A stretch of 21,453 bases of DNA from an uncultured Clostridia bacterium (GTDB taxonomy: Bacteria > Bacillota > Clostridia > Christensenellales > CAG-1252): assembly GCA_946626795.1 (NCBI GenBank), contig CAMOUZ010000009.1, positions 1 through 21,453 of the forward strand, read 5' to 3'. A program made the position numbers and the translations under genes. A model generated the notes under the pieces. That model ran no database searches. It saw only the letters and a program-made list of their open reading frames with translations, and was not told the origin of the DNA. Below, piece after piece: positions 1 to 6,387 of the stretch (positions are counted from its first letter, which is position 1; every line of letters starts with the position of its first letter).

Positions 1-157
1 CGAGATCGATATCCACGCGGCTGGTGTCGCCCACGAGCCCCATCACGATGGTATTCTCGCCTTGGCTGATATCCGTTTTGAGTCCGAGGGACTTGATCCA
101 TTCCGTCAGATGTTTGTATTGTTCTTCGTCCCTGTCCTTTTTCAGTACGATGATCAT
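1..157 (-). CDS. aroF: 3-deoxy-7-phosphoheptulonate (DAHP) synthase, N-terminal part
   Basis: DAHP synthase condenses phosphoenolpyruvate and erythrose-4-phosphate, the first step of aromatic amino acid synthesis. Only the first 52 codons are here; the rest lies beyond the left edge. The protein begins MIIVLKKDRDEEQYKHLTEW and continues to a GDTSRVDID stretch. This matches the N-terminal ferredoxin-like regulatory domain of type I-beta DAHP synthases, which usually starts MIIVLK and reaches a VIGDT-like strand near residue 45. The ATG at 155-157 is preceded by AAAGGAGAAC at good spacing. The gene lies about 45 bp downstream of an intrinsic terminator and a Phe/Tyr leader peptide, which fits an end-product-controlled aromatic pathway enzyme. 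The catalytic barrel cannot be seen, so the call rests on the N-domain and the regulatory context. The domain is also found at the N-terminus of some DAHP synthase/chorismate mutase fusions. Confidence 0.85.
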   Translation of the reverse strand, partial: MIIVLKKDRDEEQYKHLTEWIKSLGLKTDISQGENTIVMGLVGDTSRVDIDL

Positions 158-200
158 AATGTTCTCCTTTTTTTTGCGCCCTCGCGAGCGCCCTTGTTTC

Positions 201-236
201 AAAAAATAAAAAGCGATCGAATATCGACCGCTTTTT
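201..236 (-). terminator. attenuator terminator upstream of the DAHP synthase gene
   Basis: Read on the minus strand, AAAAAGCGGTCGA (224-236) pairs with TCGATCGCTTTTT (208-220) across a 3-nt loop, with one G-U wobble. TTTTTATTTTTTG follows. On the plus strand the same position is an A-C mismatch, so the hairpin is designed for minus-strand RNA. It sits between the leader peptide and the DAHP synthase start, with no room for a strong promoter after it, so read-through should decide expression. Confidence 0.85.
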
Positions 237-293
237 CTCCTTCTATACGCTAAAAACAGCCGATATTATTGGATATCCGCGCGGTAATAATAT
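220..293 (-). promoter_or_regulatory. alternative 1:2 and 2:3 (antiterminator) pairings of the attenuator
   Basis: Four ordered RNA segments can be traced on the minus strand. Segment 1, ATATTATT (286-293), lies in the Tyr codon run. Segment 2 begins AATAATAT (263-270), overlaps the leader stop codon and pairs with segment 1 over 8 bp. Segment 2 continues as AATATCGGCTGTTTTT (252-267) and can instead pair with AAAAGCGGTCGATATT (220-235) over 16 contiguous pairs, three of them G-U. That second partner is the left arm of the terminator. A ribosome stalled on Tyr codons covers segment 1, frees segment 2 and blocks the terminator. A ribosome reaching the stop codon covers segment 2 and lets the terminator form. 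The pairings are seen in the sequence; the mechanism is inferred from trp/phe-type attenuators. Confidence 0.75.
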
Positions 294-322
294 GCGTAAT
301 AAAAGAAACGACTTGCTTTCAT
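266..322 (-). CDS. Phe/Tyr-rich leader peptide of the DAHP synthase gene
   Basis: This 18-codon frame encodes MKASRFFYYAYYYRADIQ followed by TAA, with two Phe and five Tyr codons among eight consecutive positions. Such runs are the hallmark of attenuator leader peptides, in which scarcity of the charged tRNA stalls the ribosome. The stop codon (266-268) overlaps the 5' end of the antiterminator arm, as required for a ribosome-controlled switch. The ATG lies 8 nt after the stop of the small membrane protein gene. No good ribosome binding site is visible (only a weak GGA just before the ATG), so translation may be coupled to the upstream gene. A peptide this short could arise by chance, but the codon run, the matched RNA foldings and an aromatic-pathway gene downstream make chance unlikely. 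Confidence 0.8.
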   Translation of the reverse strand: MKASRFFYYAYYYRADIQ

Positions 323-330
323 ATCCGTTC

Positions 331-552
331 TTACGCCGCCAAAACGAGCTTGTTCGTGAAGATCACCGTGATGAGGTCCACGAGATAGAAGATCGGGGAA
401 AGGAAGAAATTCAAGATCGCGCCGATGACGTGTCCGGTCGTCGCACGCTTCACGATGCCGAAGATAAGATTCGTGATGGGAATAATCGCGAGGATGATAT
501 TGATGATCCAGCCGAAACCGTATGCGCCTTTTGAGCTCTTCTTTTTTGCCAT
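331..552 (-). CDS. small two-helix membrane protein of unknown function
   Basis: The protein has 73 residues: a Lys/Ser-rich N-terminus (MAKKKSSKGAYGFG), a hydrophobic helix at about 13-35, a short basic turn with IVKRATTGH, and a second helix at about 43-68. Two membrane segments with positive charges on the start and loop suggest a small integral membrane hairpin. I do not recognise a family with a known function. The start is supported by AAAGGAGAG nine bases upstream, and a TTGCAA-17-TATAAT promoter lies ahead. It is the first gene of a transcript that continues into the Phe/Tyr leader and DAHP synthase. That could make it a co-regulated passenger or an aromatic amino acid related membrane protein, but nothing in the protein proves this. 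Confidence 0.75.
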   Translation of the reverse strand: MAKKKSSKGAYGFGWIINIILAIIPITNLIFGIVKRATTGHVIGAILNFFLSPIFYLVDLITVIFTNKLVLAA

Positions 553-588
553 GGTAAAAACTCTCCTTTATGGGTTTTCGATAGTTCG

Positions 589-617
589 ATTATAACACGC
601 GGGGCGCGCGCTTGCAA
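589..617 (-). promoter_or_regulatory. promoter of the small membrane protein / DAHP synthase transcript
   Basis: On the minus strand, TTGCAA (612-617) and a perfect TATAAT (589-594) are separated by 17 bp. The -35 box lies inside the palindrome CGCTTGCAAGCG (609-620), which could also be a binding site for a regulator. Confidence 0.7.
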
Positions 618-624
618 GCGTTTT

Positions 625-1851
625 TTAGCCCGCCCACGCCGCAGGTCGGGTCCGATTCGCCTTAAACCACGCCGTATCTTTGAGTTTCGTATCGTTATTC
701 GAGCAGGTGACGGTCACCGTGCCGCCCGAGCTTAATACCGTGATATTGCCGTTCATCGAGACGCCTTTTTCCACGTCCTTCCCCTTCTTCTCGTCATACA
801 CCACGGATACGACCGTCGTCACGTACACGCAGTCGGTATAAGGCGCCACGTTATCCACGAATTTCTGCGAGGGAAAAGTATTCGCCATATCGCTCGTGTA
901 TTCCGTGGAGCCCGCGCAGCAGCATACGCAAACGATCTTGGGGCGAATGACGGAGAGAAGAGCGTCCGTCGAGGCGGTGTAAGAGCCGTGGTGTCCCGCC
1001 TTGAAAAGCTCCACCTCGGGAAGGGCGTTATTCTTCACAAGCGAAGCTTCTCCCTCTTTCTCCAAATCTCCCGTGAAAAGATAATGCTTGCTTCCGTGCG
1101 TAAATAAAACGCAAACGGAATAATCATTCTCGTCCGAGGTTTTTTTCTCATAAAATTCCTGATACAGGATCGTCATGCTCATCCCTTCGCCGAGGGAATA
1201 CACGCGCTGCGCGCCCTCTTTGGACTCTTGATAACATTCGAGCGCCGAAAAACGTTTTGCGCCCGCATCCACCTCCGCATTGCGCGCCGAAATGTAATTG
1301 TTATAGACCGCGGTTTCCGCATTGGTGAGGGCGAAATCGATGATGACGCCGCATTCATAGCGCTCGAAGATGCCTTTGCGATTTTTCGTGCTGACAAATC
1401 CCGCGATATGATCTTGATGGGCGTGGGTGGCGATAACGTATTCGAGCTTGCCGTCCGTGCAGTATTGATCCACGTAAGCGGAGATCGCGTCCGCGCTGTC
1501 TTGGCGCGAGCCCGCGTCGATCAAGATGTCGATATCGCCCGCTTTGACATAGACGCTGTCCCCCGTATAAGCATTTCCGAGTTCGAGGAAATGGAAAGAA
1601 AGATCGTCCTCGCCATAGGTGGTGAAGGTGGGCGCGGCGGCATTATTCCCACTCTCCGAAGTCGTGTTTCGGACGTCCGTCGCCGTAAATTTCTTCACGA
1701 GGTCGTCCACGGCGTTATGGACGCTATCCACTTTGAAATACAAAAGCGCCCCTACCGCGATGATGACGACGAGAATGACGACGACAGCGATGACCGCTCC
1801 GGGATGTTTCCTCGCCGTGCGAACGACTTTTTTCTTGGTGCTTTTCTTCAT
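625..1851 (-). CDS. membrane-anchored metallo-beta-lactamase-fold hydrolase (ComEC C-domain-like)
   Basis: The protein has 408 residues. A basic N-terminus is followed by a single membrane helix at about 18-38, then a probably extracytoplasmic metal-dependent hydrolase domain. The HxHxDH metal site is THAHQDHIAGF (H143, H145, D147, H148). Also visible are the opening IDILIDAGS strand (about 107-115), a LFTGDLEKEGE motif and an AGHHGSYTAS motif. Together these are typical of the hydrolase domain at the end of ComEC/Rec2 DNA-uptake proteins and of stand-alone relatives. The ComEC channel helices are absent, so DNA uptake is not implied; a secreted nuclease or phosphodiesterase is possible. The ATG at 1849-1851 is chosen because GGGAGGAAGG precedes it and because longer upstream versions start inside the promoter. 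A run of three Cys (VCVCCCAG) is unusual for an exported protein. Confidence 0.8.
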   Translation of the reverse strand: MKKSTKKKVVRTARKHPGAVIAVVVILVVIIAVGALLYFKVDSVHNAVDDLVKKFTATDVRNTTSESGNNAAAPTFTTYGEDDLSFHFLELGNAYTGDSVYVKAGDIDILIDAGSRQDSADAISAYVDQYCTDGKLEYVIATHAHQDHIAGFVSTKNRKGIFERYECGVIIDFALTNAETAVYNNYISARNAEVDAGAKRFSALECYQESKEGAQRVYSLGEGMSMTILYQEFYEKKTSDENDYSVCVLFTHGSKHYLFTGDLEKEGEASLVKNNALPEVELFKAGHHGSYTASTDALLSVIRPKIVCVCCCAGSTEYTSDMANTFPSQKFVDNVAPYTDCVYVTTVVSVVYDEKKGKDVEKGVSMNGNITVLSSGGTVTVTCSNNDTKLKDTAWFKANRTRPAAWAG

Positions 1852-1914
1852 ATTCCTTCCTCCCATCCACCTCGGATTTTCGCAAAGCGGAAGCGCCGCG
1901 CTCGGCTTTTCTTC

Positions 1915-1944
1915 ATTATACAGTATTACGCGGAGGGGGAGCAA
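1915..1944 (-). promoter_or_regulatory. promoter of the metallo-hydrolase gene
   Basis: TTGCTC (1939-1944) and TATAAT (1915-1920) on the minus strand are separated by 18 bp, about 60 bp before the ATG. It is divergent from the plus-strand promoter at 1979-2008. Confidence 0.65.
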
Positions 1945-1978
1945 GTTTAATTCGGAAGGCTTTCGGAAAAGGGAGATA

Positions 1979-2008
1979 TTGACAAGCGCGCGCGTTACGT
2001 TTTATTAT
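1979..2008 (+). promoter_or_regulatory. promoter of the repeat surface protein / MscS transcript
   Basis: A consensus TTGACA (1979-1984) and TATTAT (2003-2008) are separated by 18 bp, giving a 5' leader of about 60 nt. Confidence 0.7.
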
Positions 2009-2032
2009 AAAAAAAGAGGTTTTTTACAAAGC

Positions 2033-2060
2033 GGCGCTTTCGCCATATGCGGCAAGCGCC
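2033..2060 (+). other. 5' leader hairpin before the repeat surface protein
   Basis: GGCGCTT (2033-2039) pairs perfectly with AAGCGCC (2054-2060), with a short inner GCC/GGC stem. It lies between the promoter and a modest GGGAG ribosome binding site (2066-2070), so it may stabilise the mRNA or tune translation. Confidence 0.35.
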
Positions 2061-2074
2061 CTCTCGGGAGACGG

Positions 2075-4540
2075 ATGAAACAAGACGAAAGACAAGAATC
2101 GATCTACGGCGCGGAATCCTTTCAAGCAAAGGACGCCTCTTTCCGCGAGACCTTTTCTTTCGCATCCGAACGAAACGCAGTTACGACGGAGTCCTATCGT
2201 CCGAATATAGAGGAGGCTTTCTCCCCTGCCGCGCCCGCTCCTTCCCCCGTTTCTTCCATATCCCCCGTCTCGTCCTCCGTGCCATCCGCTTCCGCTCCTC
2301 AAAGCACGAGCGGAAGCAAGAAGGCGACGGCGAATATTCAAAAAGTGCTGCTCGGCATCACGGCTTTCGTGGGAACGGCGGGCGTCGTCGTCTCCGCTGT
2401 GGTGACCGCCCTCGTCTATAATATCCTTCTTTTCTCCGCAGGTGCAACCTTCCTGACCTTTGAGCTGGATCTGAATTACGAAAAACTCACCTCCCCCGTC
2501 GCCGTTTTGGAGACGGAAGGGACGGCTTATTCTCTCGCCCTCGACGGAGAAAAATACATCACCTTCGAAGGGCTTTCCCCCGATACGGAATACCATCTTT
2601 CCCTCATCAACGGAGACGGCGAAGTCTTCTATGAAGGAAATTACAAGACCGCGAGCGCCTCGTACACGGGCGCGATCCGCGTGGTGACCTTCTCGGCCGA
2701 CGAGCTCTGCCTTAAAGCGGACGTCTCCGGAGATAAATTCTCCTTCTACACCCTGCGCGTCACGGATGAGAAAGGCGCGGAGATCTTCGTGACGGACGCA
2801 GCCGAGGCTGGTCCCTCCCTCTTCACCATATCGAACTATCCCTTCGACCGCACCTGCTATGCCACGATAACGATCTCGGGCAAGGGCGTAGCGTCCCTTT
2901 CCCTCCCCGCCGCTTTCTTCGAGCCCGCGACGGTCACCCTTTCTTCTCTGTCCGTAAATCAAAGCGCCCTCATCCTTTCCTTCACCCTTTCCCGAGAGGA
3001 AGAATCTCTTTCTCTCACCGTGAACGGAGAGCCGACACCTCTGCTCTATGAGGACGGCGCCTATATCTTAAATCTTTCGGGGCTCACCCCGAACACCGCT
3101 TATCTCGTGGCGCTGACGGACGCTTACGGCAGGACGATCTTCTCCCGCGAATACCGCACCGAGCCGCTGCCCGCCCCTGCCACCGTCACGGAGAAGGACG
3201 CTTCCCTTTCCCATAACGCCCTCTCCGTCACCCTTCTTTCCGACGTCCAAAGCACCTTCTCCCTCACGGTAAACGGAGAGAGCGCAGAGCTTATCGCAAG
3301 ATCGGACGGCAGCTACGTCATCGCGCTCACGGGGCTTTCTCCCGAGACGGCTTACGTCGTGCGCTTGACCGACGAATATGAAAGAGAGGTGTATTCGAAG
3401 ACGTATTACACCGTCGCCAAGCCCGAAACGGAGCCGACGATGGCGACCGTCTCGGAGATATCCTCCTCCATCTCTTTCGACTCCATTTCCCTTCTCTTGC
3501 AATCCGATCTTCCCGAGGCGGAGCTTTATCTCACCGTCAACAACGAACCGATGGAATTCTCCTCCGCCTCAGGCGGAAAATACGCCATCGAACTCACAGA
3601 CCTTGCGCCCCTGACGCTTTATACCGTCACCCTCACGGACGACGAAGACAGAGCGGTCTTTTCCAAGGATTATTACACCGAGAGCGCGCCCACGACGTCC
3701 GACATGGCGACGATAACGGAAGGTTCCTCTTCCATCTCCTCCGACAGTATCTCTCTTAGCTTGGAGTCCTCCCTCCCCGACGCCGTCCTTTATCTCACCG
3801 TAAACGGTGACAATGCGGACTTCGCTTCCGTTTCGGACGGGAATTACCTGATCCGACTCACGGATCTTGATCCGGACACCTCTTATCGCATCGAACTGAC
3901 GGACGACTATGACAGAACGGTCTTCTCAAAAGAATACACCACCGAATCGGACGCCACGACGACTCCCGAAGATTCTATGAGCCTTTCGACTTCTTCCGTC
4001 AACCATGATTCCGCCTTCTTCTCCTTCTCCATGCCGGACAATGCTTCGGGCTCGATTACGGCGTATCTCAACGAAGAATCTTGCGTCCTTACCTCCGACA
4101 GCCTCGGCCGCTCCTGCTATGCCTTCTTCGAGGGCTTGGAGCCCGGAAATCTTTATGAGCTCTCCGTCCGTGACGCTTCGGGGAAAACCCTATTTGACAC
4201 GGTCAGCATCACCACACTCGAGGAGCCGGATTTCATCGTGAGCTGTGAGGATTACGATATCGGGCAAACATCTTTCTCCACGTCCTTCACCGCGCCCGGC
4301 GCGGAGAATTATGAGTTCTTCGTCTTCCTAAACGATACGTTGACGACGCTCGCGGCTGCCTCGGACGGCTATGCCGTCAGCGCGACCGACCTCGACCCCG
4401 ATACGATCTACCTGCTGCGCATCTTCGCACAATACGAAGATGACCCCACAGGCGGAAACGGCACCTCGCCCGCAACAAGCGAGACAGAAGATCCCATCTT
4501 GATTTATCAAGACGTGATACATACTCTTTCTTCAAATTAA
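2075..4540 (+). CDS. surface protein with one membrane helix and fibronectin-III-like repeats
   Basis: The protein has 821 residues. Residues 1-50 are polar, 51-80 form a Pro/Ser/Ala-rich stretch, and 91-122 form one long hydrophobic helix ending in YNILLF. The rest is all beta-rich and lacks another helix, so the topology is probably N-terminus in, repeats outside. From residue about 131 there are two diverged beta-sandwich units. Six more regular units then begin near residues 285, 369, 456, 544, 635 and 719, with periods of 84-91. Each has an LTVNGE-like strand, a LTGLSPxTxY-like turn and a final LTDxYxRxVFSKxYxTE strand, as in fibronectin type III folds. I see no sorting motif (LPxTG), cleavable signal peptide or enzyme motif. 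The start at 2075 follows GGGAG at short spacing; earlier in-frame ATGs lie in the opposite gene. It probably shares a transcript with the MscS gene 24 bp downstream. A scaffold or adhesin role is inference. Confidence 0.8.
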   Translation: MKQDERQESIYGAESFQAKDASFRETFSFASERNAVTTESYRPNIEEAFSPAAPAPSPVSSISPVSSSVPSASAPQSTSGSKKATANIQKVLLGITAFVGTAGVVVSAVVTALVYNILLFSAGATFLTFELDLNYEKLTSPVAVLETEGTAYSLALDGEKYITFEGLSPDTEYHLSLINGDGEVFYEGNYKTASASYTGAIRVVTFSADELCLKADVSGDKFSFYTLRVTDEKGAEIFVTDAAEAGPSLFTISNYPFDRTCYATITISGKGVASLSLPAAFFEPATVTLSSLSVNQSALILSFTLSREEESLSLTVNGEPTPLLYEDGAYILNLSGLTPNTAYLVALTDAYGRTIFSREYRTEPLPAPATVTEKDASLSHNALSVTLLSDVQSTFSLTVNGESAELIARSDGSYVIALTGLSPETAYVVRLTDEYEREVYSKTYYTVAKPETEPTMATVSEISSSISFDSISLLLQSDLPEAELYLTVNNEPMEFSSASGGKYAIELTDLAPLTLYTVTLTDDEDRAVFSKDYYTESAPTTSDMATITEGSSSISSDSISLSLESSLPDAVLYLTVNGDNADFASVSDGNYLIRLTDLDPDTSYRIELTDDYDRTVFSKEYTTESDATTTPEDSMSLSTSSVNHDSAFFSFSMPDNASGSITAYLNEESCVLTSDSLGRSCYAFFEGLEPGNLYELSVRDASGKTLFDTVSITTLEEPDFIVSCEDYDIGQTSFSTSFTAPGAENYEFFVFLNDTLTTLAAASDGYAVSATDLDPDTIYLLRIFAQYEDDPTGGNGTSPATSETEDPILIYQDVIHTLSSN
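2927..4480 (+). repeat. tandem 250-270 bp coding repeats (fibronectin-III-like units)
   Basis: Six units start near 2927, 3179, 3440, 3704, 3977 and 4229. Units 3 and 4 are the closest pair; both begin MAT and share the SSSISxDSISL and LYLTVN segments. Units 5 and 6 are the most diverged. Phrases for LTVNGE and YSK/FSK-YYTE recur at the same phase. Confidence 0.7.
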
Positions 4541-4564
4541 ACTACGAAAAAAAACGGAGGCAAT

Positions 4565-5608
4565 ATGAAAAAGTTTTTTGAAAAACCCAAGACCTTTCCC
4601 GACTATTTGGATCTCATCGTAAGGATCCTTCTCTTGGCGCTTGTGGCGGCGTATTACGTGCTGCTCATCTTCGGCAAATTCATCTTCAAGCCCGAGAACG
4701 CTTTCTATCGCAGCCTGAATCTTTTCTCGGGCGCGGGCGATCCCAATATCGCGGTGCGCATCCTGAGCTATGCCTTCTTCATTTTGAGCGCGAGCTATAT
4801 CCTCCGCCTCGTCTTGAATCAATCCACCCGCTTTATGAAGAAGGGAAAGGCGATCGTGAATCTTCTCTCCTCCATCATCAAGTACCTCGCGGTCATCGTC
4901 CTTTTATTCCTCATCCTGAAAGCTTTCAAGGTGGATACCGTGACTCTTCTCGCAGGCGCAGGGATTTTGAGCTTGGTCATAGGTCTCGGCGCGCAGCCTC
5001 TGATCTCCGACGTCATCGCGGGACTCTTCATCGTCTTTGAAGAAGTCTTCGACATCGGCGACATCATCGTCGTGGACGGCTTCCGCGGCACGGTGAAAGA
5101 GATCGGCGTGCGCACGACGCAGATCGTGGACGCGGGCGGCAACGTGAAAGTGGTGAATAACTCCGAGATCCGCACCCTCGTCAATATGACGAGCGAGCTC
5201 TCCCTTGCCATCTGCGACATCGACATCGAATACGGCGAATCCATCGAGCGCGTGGAAGCCGTGGTCAAGCGCAATCTCGATAAAGTGAAATCCGCCATCC
5301 CGGACATCGAGGACGGACCGTATTACAAGGGTGTGGCTTCCCTCGGCTCGTCCGGCGTCACTCTCCGCTTCATCGCGCGCTGTCAAGAGTCCGCCCGCTT
5401 CCAAGTGGAGAGGGATATGAATCGTCAGATGAAGCTCCTCTTCGACGAGAACGACATCAACATCCCCTTCACGCAAGTGGTCGTCCATGAGCCCACAACC
5501 TTCGAGAAAGCGGACGCGAAGACAAAGCGCGTCGCGGAACGCTTCGTGGAAGATCAACGCGAGCTCAGCAAGAATATCCCGGGCGAGAGTAAAGACGATT
5601 TGCAATAA
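4565..5608 (+). CDS. mscS: MscS-family small-conductance mechanosensitive channel
   Basis: The protein has 347 residues. Membrane helices lie at about 16-38, 64-88 and 104-128. A glycine/alanine-rich pore helix follows (LLAGAGILSLVIGLGAQPLISDV, broken by GLGAQ, about 138-165). The beta domain begins FEEVFDIGDIIVVDGFRGTV. The GxGxQ-type pore helix and the FDIGD..V...G.V..I..R.T sequence are diagnostic of MscS/YkuT-type channels, which release solutes during hypo-osmotic shock. A C-terminal alpha/beta vestibule region and a charged tail complete it. The start follows GGAGG at 4555-4559. The gap of 24 bp after the repeat protein suggests one transcript. A strong terminator follows. The symbol denotes the family; the exact paralogue cannot be decided. 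Confidence 0.93.
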   Translation: MKKFFEKPKTFPDYLDLIVRILLLALVAAYYVLLIFGKFIFKPENAFYRSLNLFSGAGDPNIAVRILSYAFFILSASYILRLVLNQSTRFMKKGKAIVNLLSSIIKYLAVIVLLFLILKAFKVDTVTLLAGAGILSLVIGLGAQPLISDVIAGLFIVFEEVFDIGDIIVVDGFRGTVKEIGVRTTQIVDAGGNVKVVNNSEIRTLVNMTSELSLAICDIDIEYGESIERVEAVVKRNLDKVKSAIPDIEDGPYYKGVASLGSSGVTLRFIARCQESARFQVERDMNRQMKLLFDENDINIPFTQVVVHEPTTFEKADAKTKRVAERFVEDQRELSKNIPGESKDDLQ

Positions 5609-5619
5609 TTTTTCCGAAG

Positions 5620-5673
5620 AAAAAAAGGGGGCGAAAAAGCGCTTTTCGGAGCTGCCGATTCGCCCTTTTTTTT
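5620..5673 (+). terminator. intrinsic terminator of the surface protein / MscS transcript
   Basis: An A-tract plus GGGCGAA (to 5635) pairs with TTCGCCC followed by eight T (5659-5673). The loop holds smaller hairpins such as AAAGCGCTTT. Confidence 0.8.
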
Positions 5674-5681
5674 GAGATTTC

Positions 5682-5707
5682 ATATCTCATTGCGAGAGAT
5701 ATTTTTT
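5682..5707 (+). terminator. possible second, weak terminator
   Basis: ATATCTC (5682-5688) pairs with GAGATAT (5696-5702) across a 7-nt loop, followed by six T. The stem is A+T rich, so at best it is a backup to the terminator just upstream. Confidence 0.35.
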
Positions 5708-5742
5708 CGCGAAATTTACGACATTTTTCAAAATTTTGGGTA

Positions 5743-5771
5743 TTGACAAAGGTGTTTTTATATAGTATTAT
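5743..5771 (+). promoter_or_regulatory. promoter of the HU gene
   Basis: A consensus TTGACA (5743-5748), a 17 bp spacer and TATTAT (5766-5771), in an A+T-rich setting. The leader is about 25 nt and ends in a GGGAGG ribosome binding site (5789-5794). This is one of the strongest promoters in the window, fitting an abundant nucleoid protein. Confidence 0.85.
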
Positions 5772-5801
5772 GATTATAAGCACCATTTGGGAGGAATAAG
5801 T

Positions 5802-6077
5802 ATGAATAAGAGCGACGTTATCAAGGTTATCTCTGATAAAACGAATATCACCGAGGCGGATTGCCGCCGCGTATCCGAGGCATTCATCGAGACCATCGCG
5901 CAAGCATTGAAGGCGGGCGATTCCGTCACGTTTGCGGGGTTCGGCTGCTTCAAGGCGAAACAGCGCGCCTCGAAAGAAGGCTTGCATCCGAAGACCGGCG
6001 AGCGCATCAAGATCGCAGGCCGTTGCGTTCCCACCTTTAAGGCGAGCAAGACCTTTGTGGCGGTGATGAATAAATAA
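5802..6077 (+). CDS. hup: HU-family nucleoid DNA-binding protein
   Basis: The protein has 91 residues, the usual HU length. It begins MNKSDVIKVISDKT, continues with the dimerising helix AFIETIAQALKAGDSVTFAGFG, and has the arm sequence FKAKQRASKEGLHPKTGERIKIAG with the DNA-intercalating proline (P63, in HPKTG where most HU proteins have NP). It ends in the PTFKASKTFVAVMN helix. HU dimers bend and wrap DNA. The start at 5802 lies 7 nt after GGGAGG and gives the standard HU N-terminus; a longer frame from 5787 would begin before the ribosome binding site. The gene is monocistronic, between its own promoter and terminator. Confidence 0.96.
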   Translation: MNKSDVIKVISDKTNITEADCRRVSEAFIETIAQALKAGDSVTFAGFGCFKAKQRASKEGLHPKTGERIKIAGRCVPTFKASKTFVAVMNK

Positions 6078-6100
6078 AGGACAGACAAAATAGGACGGAG

Positions 6101-6131
6101 AAGGAAAAGCAAAATCGCTTTTCCTTTTTTT
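6101..6131 (+). terminator. intrinsic terminator of the HU gene
   Basis: AAGGAAAAGC (6101-6110) and GCTTTTCCTT (6117-6126) form a perfect 10 bp stem with a 6-nt loop, followed by a T-tract to 6131. Confidence 0.9.
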
Positions 6132-6155
6132 ATCAAACAAGGATGAATTCCCTTC

Positions 6156-6188
6156 GCGCATGACTTGACCTTCGGTCATGTAATGCGC
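6156..6188. repeat. imperfect palindrome
   Basis: GCGCA (6156-6160) and TGCGC (6184-6188) enclose a TGACC-TTC-GGTCA hairpin. It is followed by a second small G+C-rich palindrome around GCGCGAATTGCGCGC (near 6196-6210). Confidence 0.45.
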
Positions 6189-6222
6189 TGCCGCGCGCGA
6201 ATTGCGCGCTGCCTTCAAAAAT

Positions 6223-6259
6223 CGTGCGGATGCAAGGCTCCGCCGAGGAGACGACGAAT
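6223..6259. repeat. direct repeat, copy 1
   Basis: The 37 bp unit starts CGTGCGGATGCAAGGCTC and ends GAGGAGACGACGAAT. It differs from copy 2 by one extra C in the middle. Confidence 0.7.
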
Positions 6260-6333
6260 CCGCTTACCCTATTAGAAACCCAGCCAACACCCTAAGAACC
6301 TAAACCGTACCCATTATACCCGCAAGTGACAGC

Positions 6334-6362
6334 GGAGAGCGGCGTAGAGGCGAGTGCTCTCC
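6334..6362. repeat. hairpin between the two direct repeats
   Basis: GGAGAGC (6334-6340) pairs with GCTCTCC (6356-6362). The flanks GCGGCGTAGAGGCGAG and CCGAGGAGGCGGG loosely resemble the direct repeats, so it may be a diverged copy. Confidence 0.4.
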
Positions 6363-6387
6363 GAGGAGGCGGGTCTTAAACACGCAA

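Noticed and set aside
157..330. T-box or other riboswitch before the DAHP synthase gene
   Set aside because: No T-box sequence is present; the leader peptide with paired arms explains the structure better.
1619..2074. Upstream extension of the repeat surface protein
   Set aside because: It would start inside the metallo-hydrolase gene and run across both promoters. The ATG at 2075 has a binding site.
2024..2962. 312-codon minus-strand frame opposite the repeat surface protein
   Set aside because: It has biased Arg/Gly-rich composition and no ribosome binding site or motifs.
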